The position numbers were made by a program, and so were the translations under genes. This document shows positions 1 to 5,474 of a stretch of DNA of 7,750 bases, one piece after another. The number at the start of each line of letters is the position of its first letter. Within the stretch, counting starts at the first letter, position 1. The notes under the pieces were generated by a model. It was not told where the DNA came from. It ran no database searches and was given only the letters and a program-made list of their open reading frames with translations. The stretch comes from JAGLCY01 sp965369705. GTDB taxonomy: Bacteria > Krumholzibacteriota > Krumholzibacteriia > LZORAL124-64-63. The stretch is from the NCBI GenBank assembly GCA_965369705.1, contig CBDURF010000160.1:1-7750 (forward strand). The letters run 5' to 3'.

Positions 1-504
1 GCAGCTCCGGATCGTGGTGTTCCCAACCGACACCGTTCCGGCCGTGCTGTGCATATTGATGCCAGAGCTGGCATGCTCGATCGTACAGTACCCGAAGGTT
101 CCGCCGCCGCCGCTTATGAACCACAGGTAGGTCCAGTCCGACGTACCGTCCTTGGTGAACAGGATGCCGTCACCGGACGAACCAACAGCCGTCAGGTTGC
201 CGCTGATCGTAAGGCGACAGGACTCCCTGAGCCGAACTGTCACACCGTCCTCGATCGTCAGGGTCACCCCGGCGTTGACTGTAACTGTGCCAGTCACGAT
301 GTGAGGATTATCCGCCGCGTACCATGTCGTATCGGTCGTTATGACCCCGGAATGTTCGAGAGCACGCGTGGGTGATGCTCCTATGCACAACCAAACGAAA
401 GCAACGGCAAGAGCCAGGAATGTCCTTGTACTCGAACACAGAGAGAAGGCCACGGAATGGAAGATTAAGGATCTCTTGCTCGAGAATGAATTGCACCTGT
501 TCAT
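1..504 (-). CDS. Secreted parallel beta-helix protein, N-terminal part (3' end beyond left edge)
   Basis: The reading frame opens with ATG at 504-502 and stays open for 168 codons to the window edge, so the C-terminus is missing. A good Shine-Dalgarno (AAGGGGGA, 512-519) lies 7 nt upstream and fixes the start. Residues 1-28 are a long, partly basic n-region. A hydrophobic stretch follows at 29-43 (FLALAVAFVWLCIGA), with a likely signal peptidase I site after PTRA (residue 48), so the protein is probably exported. The mature part begins with the usual N-terminal cap of right-handed beta-helix proteins: NPHIVTGTVTVNAGVTLTIE (66-85), then DGVTVRL (86-92). Short Gly-punctuated strands continue (LTISGNLTAVGSSG, ILFTKDG, GYCTIEHASSGINM, VSVGNTTI), including the I-x-x-A/G turn pattern of PbH1-type repeats. 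Such proteins are often large surface or secreted proteins, some of them polysaccharide-active; no catalytic residues are visible in this fragment. It sits alone, downstream of about 800 bp of gene-free DNA. Confidence 0.85.
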   Translation of the reverse strand, partial: MNRCNSFSSKRSLIFHSVAFSLCSSTRTFLALAVAFVWLCIGASPTRALEHSGVITTDTTWYAADNPHIVTGTVTVNAGVTLTIEDGVTVRLRESCRLTISGNLTAVGSSGDGILFTKDGTSDWTYLWFISGGGGTFGYCTIEHASSGINMHSTAGTVSVGNTTIRSC

Positions 505-1001
505 GGTATGATCCCCCTTAATTGTGTGCGGCTCGTGGAGCAAAGGCATCACGGGGGAAGGACATCCTAACCCCGCATATCACCCACCGAGCAATTGTCC
601 TCACAACTGCAATCAGAAAGTCGTTTCCCGCTGAGTACGCTCACGCTTAACCAGTCCCAAGTAATGTTCCGTCCGAGATGGGACCAGAACCTCCATGGCA
701 CCTTTCAGGTTTCACAAATACTATCCTCTTCATCACATTTTCCATCGCATCAAGGATGAAACAGAAATAACCTCAAGCACAGCATCCTGCTTGAGGCCGG
801 TAGGTCCCCCTTTGGTCATCCGTGATGAGATTTCGGACGAGTGGAAACAGGGTATCACAAATGGGGGGGCGGGTTCAATCGCAATGGCCATTATTGGCAG
901 GCTTACAACCCAAACTCACTGTTGAATGAAACCGCTTTGCGGCATGAATCCCAAGCCAGAATCTGTGCTGAGCGTCATTGGGAATCCCTTTTCACGATCA
1001 A
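505..1001. other. Gene-poor intergenic stretch upstream of the beta-helix gene
   Basis: This stretch is visibly less G+C-rich than the genes to its right. Reading the minus strand between about 600 and 1000 in all three frames gives frequent stops and no recognisable protein. The only plus-strand frame of any length (695-925, 76 codons) has no Shine-Dalgarno and no family resemblance I can name. The stretch should contain the promoter of the beta-helix gene within about 150 bp of position 504, but I see no convincing -35/-10 pair. Its only clear structure is the hairpin at 771-796. Confidence 0.6.
771..796. other. Perfect 9-bp-stem hairpin
   Basis: CCTCAAGCA (771-779) and TGCTTGAGG (788-796) are perfect reverse complements around an 8-nt loop. 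Read on the minus strand, the stem is followed by TTATTTCTGTTTC, a U-rich though interrupted tail, so it could be a rho-independent terminator for leftward transcription from the 5290-1300 operon. It lies some 500 bp beyond that operon's last stop, with the inserted element in between. A terminator role is therefore an inference; a processed-RNA or remnant-repeat origin is equally possible. Confidence 0.45.
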
Positions 1002-1029
1002 TAAGTTGTGCCTCTGAAATCGTGTCTGG
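1002..1029 (+). repeat. Left terminal inverted repeat
   Basis: This is the left arm of the 28-bp inverted repeat. It contains the invariant 15-bp core at 1006-1020, followed by CGTGTCTGG. The match with the right arm breaks down inward of about 1029. Confidence 0.7.
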
Positions 1030-1093
1030 CGGGATTTCAAACCCTTAGGCCCCGATGTCCGGTGGTTGAATTTTTCGCCCGGGCAGCCGACAG

Positions 1094-1113
1094 AAGTGCC
1101 CCCGGGGGCACTT
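1094..1113. repeat. Perfect 20-bp G+C-rich palindrome inside the element
   Basis: AAGTGCCCCC (1094-1103) is followed directly by its complement GGGGGCACTT (1104-1113). On the plus strand it runs into TTTC and on the minus strand into CTGTC, so it would be a weak plus-strand terminator at best. It sits near the middle of the inverted-repeat element and is probably part of that element's structure, not a terminator of a neighbouring gene. Confidence 0.6.
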
Positions 1114-1238
1114 TTCAGGAATAACTCATTGAGAATTAGTAGCTTAGAATTTTGAATGCCAAAAAATTTTCCTCATGTATGTGGAAGGGAGGGCGGAAAA
1201 TATCCAAGTTGAAACAGAAAATCCGGTCTGTTTCCTTC

Positions 1239-1266
1239 CCAAACGCAATTTCAGAGGCACAACCCA
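1239..1266 (-). repeat. Right terminal inverted repeat
   Basis: This is the right arm, reading inward on the minus strand as TGGG, then the shared 15-bp core, then TGCGTTTGG. It differs from the left arm at five positions, all transitions, and is followed directly by the ATCAA direct repeat. Confidence 0.7.
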
Positions 1267-1299
1267 ATCAATAAGGAGAGTAACCCGCCGGCGGCCTGA

Positions 1300-2598
1300 T
1301 TATTCGGCCTTGAGCCGGGCCTTGTAACCCAGCCCCTCGATCACGCCGACCACCGCCGCCGAGTCGAGATCCCGGCCCTGGACCACCGCGTGTCCATCAT
1401 CTAGATAGACCTGGCAATCCAGGACCCCGTCCATTTCCGAAACCGCCCGCTGGACGCCGCCCGAACAGTGGCTGCAGTTCATGCCCTCCACGGCGAACTC
1501 CAGGGTGTGGGAATCGTCATTCACCGCACACTCCTCGTCTCCTTTACAACCGCAGGCGTGACCCCGCCGGCGGGAAAGCCACCAGCTGAAGGTCATGACC
1601 AACACCAGGACGGCGCCGGCGGCGTGTTCGAACCAACCGATGCCTTCGTGATGATGCCCCCGGCCCGCGAACAGGGGAATCGCTTCGCCCGCCCGGGGCA
1701 GAAGCCAATCCAGGAGCAGGCCGCCGCCGAAGGCGCTGGCAGCGACGGTCAGCAGGTAGATGATCACGGTCTTGCGGCCGAGCACCTTGGCGATGGTCGT
1801 CACCGTGGCCGCGTTGGTGGCGGGCCCGGCGATCAGGAAGGCCAGGGCCGCACCGGGGCTGGCGCCCATGAAGATGAAACTGACGGCCAACGGTACACTG
1901 GCCGTGGCGCAGACGTAGATGGGAATGCCCACGATCATCATCAGGGCGATGGACAGCGCCCCCAAGCCAAGGTAACCGGACAGGAAATCCGCCGGCACCA
2001 CCGCCCCCAGGGTCCCCGCGATGATGAGGCCGATCAGAAGGGCCCGGCCGATGTCACCAGGCAGGGTGACGAACCCGTAATCCGCCGCGGCGCGCATTTT
2101 CGGTCCCAGGCCCTGCGGCCGGATTACGTCCGTGGGCCCGGCGCCCGCCAGGCCCTTGCCGTCGGCCGATGATTGATGGGGATCCGGGTCGAAGACCTGT
2201 ACCAGGCTGCCGCCCAGCAACCCGGTCACCAGGGCGGCCACCGGGCGGAAAATGGCGAACAGCGGCCCGAGCATGGTCCAGGTCACCAGAATGGAATCCA
2301 CGCCGGTCTGCGGGGTCGACAGCAGGAAGGCCGTGGTCGCCGAACGGCTGGCGCCGTGCTGCCGGAGCGAAGCCGCCACGGGAATCACACCGCAGGAGCA
2401 CAAAGGCAGGGGCACCCCGAACAGGGAGGCCTTCAGCACCGGTCCCAGCCCCCGGCCGCCCAGGTGGCGTTCCAGCCAGGCGGGCGAGATGAACACGGAC
2501 AACAGGCCCGCTACCACGAAGCCCAGCAGCAGAAAGGCGGCCATCCGGGCGGTGACCAGCCAGGTTTCGATAATGATGTGTGTTATCAATTCAACCAT
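1300..2598 (-). CDS. SO_0444-type Cu/Zn efflux permease (DUF318/ArsP-like) with C-terminal HMA domain
   Basis: This is an inner-membrane permease of the DUF318 superfamily that also includes ArsP. The closest described group (SO_0444 family) is annotated as Cu/Zn efflux. Numbered from the ATG (432 residues), it shows PLPLCSCGVIPVA at 63-75, STPQTGVDSI at 94-103, GIPIYVCATASVPLA at 224-238 and AGPATNAATVTT at 257-268. These are the conserved membrane motifs of the family, with CxC and Cys-Ala-Thr sites able to bind soft metals. About eight or more hydrophobic segments surround a cytoplasmic linker near 135-170. A His-rich stretch (GHHHEG, 314-319) and a Cys-rich stretch (CGCKGDEEC, 349-357) lead into an HMA domain (about 366-430) with the metal-binding GMNCSHC at 372-378. 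A GTG six bases further upstream (2604) is an alternative start; neither start has a clear Shine-Dalgarno. The gene lies 26-32 bp after the MFS gene and is the last of the operon. The exact metal is not readable from sequence. Confidence 0.88.
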   Translation of the reverse strand: MVELITHIIIETWLVTARMAAFLLLGFVVAGLLSVFISPAWLERHLGGRGLGPVLKASLFGVPLPLCSCGVIPVAASLRQHGASRSATTAFLLSTPQTGVDSILVTWTMLGPLFAIFRPVAALVTGLLGGSLVQVFDPDPHQSSADGKGLAGAGPTDVIRPQGLGPKMRAAADYGFVTLPGDIGRALLIGLIIAGTLGAVVPADFLSGYLGLGALSIALMMIVGIPIYVCATASVPLAVSFIFMGASPGAALAFLIAGPATNAATVTTIAKVLGRKTVIIYLLTVAASAFGGGLLLDWLLPRAGEAIPLFAGRGHHHEGIGWFEHAAGAVLVLVMTFSWWLSRRRGHACGCKGDEECAVNDDSHTLEFAVEGMNCSHCSGGVQRAVSEMDGVLDCQVYLDDGHAVVQGRDLDSAAVVGVIEGLGYKARLKAE

Positions 2599-2630
2599 GA
2601 CCACAAACTATAGGGAGAGATGTTGAGTGG

Positions 2631-3935
2631 CTAGCCGTTTTCCTGAAAACCCGCTTCCTTCTCCGCCAGGCGGGCCGCCGCTTGGCCGGCGGAGACATCG
2701 ACCCGGGTCAGCAACCACCCTCCCACCGCGAAAAAGAACACCAGCGACAGGATGCCCAACCTACTGGTGCCCGTACTCTGGCTGACCAGCCCGAACACCA
2801 GGGGCCCGGCGACTCCGGCCAGCTTGCCGCTGCTGGAATAGAAACCGAAGAACTCACTGGCGCGGTGCCGGGGAACCATGCTGGCGAAAAGTGACCGGCT
2901 CAAGGCCTGGGCGCCCCCCTGAACCGTGCCCACAAGCCCGGCCAGAACGTAGAACTGGGTCGCAGTTTCGAGGAAAAAACCGAAGATGCTGATGACCAGA
3001 TAGACAATCAGTGCCAGAAGGATGGCTGGCTTGGGCCCGGTTCGGCGGGCCAGGCGGCCGAATAGAATCGCGAAGGGAATACCGACCGCCTGGGTCAGGA
3101 CCAGGGCTCCGATCAGGTCGGTCATGCCGATGCCGATTTCCGACCCATAGGCGGTGGCCATCTTGACGATGGTGCCGATGCCGTCGTTGTAGATCCAGTA
3201 GGCGGCCAAAAAGACCAGGAGTTGGCGATACCGGGTGATCTCCCGGATGGTCGCCGCCAGGCGTCGGAAACCCTGGATGACCACCGCGCTCCCGACCGTT
3301 CCGCCGGCCAGGGGTGTCACCGGCGGCTCGGGAACATATTTGAACAACGGCAGGGAAAACAGCCCCCACCAGACCGCGACACTCACGAACGAGGCCCGGA
3401 CGGCGAACCCCCGGTCCGGCATGGCGAACCATTCCGGGTGCATCACCCAGAGCAGATTGACAACCAGCAGCAGGCCGCCACCGGCGTAGCCCAGCCCATA
3501 GGCCTGGGCCGAGAGACGGTCCATGTCCCGGCCCCGCGCCAGACTGGGCAGGAGGGATTCGTAGAAGATGATCGAGCCCGCAAAACCAAAGTTCGCCGCG
3601 ACATAGAGCACCGCCGCCGTACGCCAGCCGTCGGGCCCCAGGGTGGCGAATAAACCGGTCGCCAACATACCCAGACCCGCCAGGAAGGCCAGGAACCGCT
3701 TGCGCCCCCCGGCCGCGTCGGCCACCGCGCCGAGCACCGGCGCCGTGACCGCGATCAGCAGCAGGGCGCCCGCGGTCACGTATCCCCACAGGGCCGTGGC
3801 CTCGGCCTCACCCCGGCCCGCGGCGATGGCCAACTCGCGGAAGAACGGCGGAAAAAGCGCCGCCATCACGGTGGTGGCGAAGGCGGAATTCGCCCAGTCG
3901 TAGAAGCACCAGGCGCGAGTCGCGCGGCGATCCAT
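2631..3935 (-). CDS. UMF1 (BtlA/Atg22-like) family MFS permease
   Basis: This 434-residue, roughly 12-segment membrane transporter carries the hallmarks of the UMF1 branch of the major facilitator superfamily. They are WCFYDWANSAFATTV at 9-23; PVLGAVADAAGGRKR at 66-80 (motif A-like loop); FYESLLPSL at 124-132; LSAQAYGLGYAGGG at 141-154; YWIYNDGIGTIVKMA at 246-260; and GGAQALSRSLFASMVP at 340-355, followed by EFFGFYSSSGKLAG at 361-374. Length is normal for the family and no key motif is missing. The substrate is unknown: the related yeast Atg22 exports amino acids from the vacuole, and most bacterial members are uncharacterised. The ATG (3935-3933) lies one base after the methyltransferase stop, with no strong Shine-Dalgarno, so translation is probably coupled to that gene. 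The metal permease follows after a gap of about 30 bp. Confidence 0.88.
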   Translation of the reverse strand: MDRRATRAWCFYDWANSAFATTVMAALFPPFFRELAIAAGRGEAEATALWGYVTAGALLLIAVTAPVLGAVADAAGGRKRFLAFLAGLGMLATGLFATLGPDGWRTAAVLYVAANFGFAGSIIFYESLLPSLARGRDMDRLSAQAYGLGYAGGGLLLVVNLLWVMHPEWFAMPDRGFAVRASFVSVAVWWGLFSLPLFKYVPEPPVTPLAGGTVGSAVVIQGFRRLAATIREITRYRQLLVFLAAYWIYNDGIGTIVKMATAYGSEIGIGMTDLIGALVLTQAVGIPFAILFGRLARRTGPKPAILLALIVYLVISIFGFFLETATQFYVLAGLVGTVQGGAQALSRSLFASMVPRHRASEFFGFYSSSGKLAGVAGPLVFGLVSQSTGTSRLGILSLVFFFAVGGWLLTRVDVSAGQAAARLAEKEAGFQENG

Positions 3936-3936
3936 G

Positions 3937-4722
3937 TCAGGGTCGGCGCGGCTTGACCGCGCGCGTGGCCATCATGGTGGGCATGTAGTCGCTGATGGGA
4001 TCGTCGATGTCCGAGCCGAAATCATCCTCGTAGAAACCGGCCAGCAGGAAGCCGGCTTCGAGTTGACCGGCGATCTGGTCGGTCAGCGAGTGGCTGAATT
4101 CCATGGGCAGACCCCTTTGCCGGTGTCTTTCGAGAGCAGCTTCATCGAGGTTGACGATATCGGAGTAGGGCAGCTTGTGCCGAATCTTGACCTCCCCCTT
4201 TTCGGCCAGCTCGAAATCAAAGCAGTAGTAGGCGGGATTCATCATCCCGGACAGGATGGCTCCGCCGGGACGCAGCACCCGGAACGCCTCCCGCCACACG
4301 GGCCCGAGGTCGGGCACGAAACAATTCGCCACCGGGTGGACGATCAGGTCGAAACTCTCGTCGGAAAAGGCGCCGAGATCGGCCATGTCACCTTCGGCGG
4401 TGTGCAGATCGAGACCATCCCTTTCGGCCACCAGACGATCCTGGGCCAGTTGGGCGGGTGAATTGTCGAAAACCGTGACACGGGCGCCCGCGGCCGCCAG
4501 GATCGGCCCCTGCTGGCCGCCCCCGGAAGCCAGGCAGAGCAGATCGCAATCAGTCAGATCGCCGAACCAGTCCCTTGGTACGGACACCGTCGGGGTCAGG
4601 ATGATCCGCCAGTCACCCCGGCGGGCCGCTTTCACGACGGTCGTGTCGAAGGGCACGGTCCAGAGGCTCTTCTCAGCCACCTTGCGGTCCCAGGTCTGCC
4701 GATTGTAGGCGCGAATGTCCAC
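3937..4722 (-). CDS. Class I SAM-dependent methyltransferase
   Basis: This is a 261-residue soluble protein with a Rossmann-type methyltransferase core. The SAM-binding motif I is DLLCLASGGGQQGPILAAAG (60-79), leading into the acidic end of strand 2, RVTVFDNS (81-88). GDMADL at 111-116 is the usual motif II/III acidic loop, and FDLIVHPVANCFVPDLG (124-140) followed by FRVLRPGGAIL (147-157) is the classical post-motif region. The C-terminal third (160-261) would form the acceptor site; it is aromatic and acidic and I cannot assign a substrate. I place the start at GTG 4722-4720. AGGAA at 4727-4731 lies 4 nt upstream and overlaps the TAG stop of the upstream barrel gene, while an in-frame ATG at 4779 would push 19 low-complexity residues into that gene. 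Arsenite methyltransferase is unlikely because the ArsM cysteine pattern is absent. Confidence 0.85.
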   Translation of the reverse strand: MDIRAYNRQTWDRKVAEKSLWTVPFDTTVVKAARRGDWRIILTPTVSVPRDWFGDLTDCDLLCLASGGGQQGPILAAAGARVTVFDNSPAQLAQDRLVAERDGLDLHTAEGDMADLGAFSDESFDLIVHPVANCFVPDLGPVWREAFRVLRPGGAILSGMMNPAYYCFDFELAEKGEVKIRHKLPYSDIVNLDEAALERHRQRGLPMEFSHSLTDQIAGQLEAGFLLAGFYEDDFGSDIDDPISDYMPTMMATRAVKPRRP

Positions 4723-4729
4723 AGGATTC

Positions 4730-5290
4730 CTACCAGTAGTAATAGATGCCGGCCTGGGGAATGACCTTGATGTCGCCACTGTCGCCGTAATATGCGAAAT
4801 CGCCTTCGATCTGCAGAGACCAGCGTTTCCCCATCAGGTATTCCAGACCCACCCCCGCCCCGACATTCCAGTTCTTGTCTTTTTCCCAGACGTCCGGGCG
4901 CACCTGTTCCTCATCGAAGAAATACGCGGTTCCCGCCGCAAGGAAGATGCGCATGCGCTGGTCCTGCCGCAGCAGGTAGTTCAACTGGAAACCGATATTG
5001 TGTTGCTTGTGATCGGAGGTATGCCAGATTCCGCCGGAAACCTGGAAATACAGCCACCATTCGATCGGCAGGCGGAAGGACAGGCCGTGTCCACCTATCT
5101 TCCCGTAGTGCAGGCCGATGCCCCCTTCCAGGGTATCGACCGAATCATTCCAGTCCCGAACCGATCCCTCCTGGGCCGCCGCTTCGGTCCCGACCCCGCA
5201 AAAAACCGCGGCCAGGAGAACCGCCACCACCACCGTCGTTACCGGTCCGGGAATCCGCGGGCGCGCTCCATCACTCTTCCGGGTCAGCAT
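4730..5290 (-). CDS. Small outer-membrane beta-barrel protein with signal peptide
   Basis: This is a 186-residue precursor. After a basic N-terminus (RKSDGARPR), the hydrophobic core at about 17-35 (VTTVVVAVLLAAVFCGVG) ends at a signal peptidase site, probably EAAA|QE near residue 39. The mature protein is a run of alternating polar and hydrophobic strands: roughly 53-63, 67-74, 77-88, 97-107, 113-123, 141-152, 156-168 and 174-185. That is about eight strands, and the chain ends GIYYYW. A terminal aromatic residue is the usual signal for the BAM outer-membrane insertion machinery. The size and strand count suit an eight-stranded barrel of the OmpA/OmpX/OmpW type; I cannot name a family. The ATG has a good Shine-Dalgarno (AGGGAG, 5298-5303, 7-nt spacing). 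It is the first gene of the four-gene operon. Such small barrels rarely make wide pores, so a role as adhesin, stress protein or lipid/metal-binding protein is as likely as transport. Confidence 0.8.
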   Translation of the reverse strand: MLTRKSDGARPRIPGPVTTVVVAVLLAAVFCGVGTEAAAQEGSVRDWNDSVDTLEGGIGLHYGKIGGHGLSFRLPIEWWLYFQVSGGIWHTSDHKQHNIGFQLNYLLRQDQRMRIFLAAGTAYFFDEEQVRPDVWEKDKNWNVGAGVGLEYLMGKRWSLQIEGDFAYYGDSGDIKVIPQAGIYYYW

Positions 5291-5332
5291 CCTGCCACTC
5301 CCTGCTAGGTCCTGTTTCCTTCAGTATCCCCG

Positions 5333-5352
5333 AGCCATGATGCATGATGGCT
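5333..5352. promoter_or_regulatory. Candidate operator: near-perfect 20-bp dyad upstream of the operon
   Basis: On the minus strand this reads AGCCATCATGCATCATGGCT. Nine of ten base-pair positions are symmetrical; only the seventh from each end breaks the dyad. It lies 43-62 bp upstream of the barrel gene's ATG, in the space where a promoter for the four-gene operon is expected, so a repressor or activator site is plausible. Tandem CATCATG repeats within it offer another explanation for the symmetry. I see no convincing -35/-10 pair beside it. Confidence 0.3.
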
Positions 5353-5429
5353 GGTCATTTTTCCATCAGGAATCCCGTGGGTCGAATTCCACAGTCTGAA
5401 ACAGGACAAAACCCCACCAAATACCTCAG

Positions 5430-5450
5430 AAAAGGACCCCCCGGGGGTCC
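5430..5450 (-). terminator. Rho-independent terminator of the glycosyltransferase gene
   Basis: Read on the minus strand, the stem GGACCCCC / GGGGGTCC (5434-5450) is followed by TTTTCTG. It begins 25 bp after the TGA stop of the glycosyltransferase gene. The strong G+C stem and short U tract are typical of intrinsic terminators. It separates that gene from the downstream four-gene operon, which must therefore have its own promoter between about 5430 and 5300. Confidence 0.65.
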
Positions 5451-5474
5451 TGGCCTTGTTGCGGGGCCCCTTTT

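Larger units (their letters stand above)
1002..1266. mobile_element. MITE-like non-autonomous element with terminal inverted repeats
   Basis: The ends carry an inverted repeat with a perfect 15-bp core, TTGTGCCTCTGAAAT (1006-1020, and its complement at 1248-1262). Extended to 28 bp on each side (1002-1029 and 1239-1266), 23 of 28 positions match and all five differences are transitions. The element is flanked by a direct repeat: ATCAA at 997-1001 and 1267-1271 abuts the 28-bp ends, and the repeat can be read as 9 bp (ATCAATAAG, 997-1005 and 1267-1275) if the left end is put at 1006. Inside there is no coding frame. There is a perfect 20-bp palindrome at 1094-1113 and an 8-bp-stem hairpin at 1211-1234 (GAAACAGA/TCTGTTTC). 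Size (about 260 bp), absence of a transposase, inverted ends and flanking repeats fit a miniature inverted-repeat transposable element. I cannot name the parent IS family. It lies 34 bp past the stop of the metal permease gene. Confidence 0.65.

Noticed and set aside
308..496. 62-codon minus-strand frame near the left end
   Set aside because: It is a shifted-frame shadow of the beta-helix gene, which has the better ribosome binding site, signal peptide and family pattern.
695..925. 76-codon plus-strand open frame in the gene-poor region
   Set aside because: No Shine-Dalgarno, no recognisable domain, lower-G+C region, and it spans the 771-796 hairpin. Not enough to call a gene.
1285..1294. 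CCGCCGGCGG palindrome just after the permease stop, as a terminator
   Set aside because: The stem is only 5 bp with no loop and no U tract follows on the minus strand.
1468..2172. 234-codon plus-strand frame opposite the metal permease
   Set aside because: Antisense shadow rich in Gly, Gln, Asp and His; the minus strand carries all the conserved family motifs.
2854..3789. 311-codon minus-strand frame
   Set aside because: It lies wholly inside the UMF1 permease gene in another frame, is Pro/Arg/Gly-rich, and shows no domain; a G+C-rich shadow.
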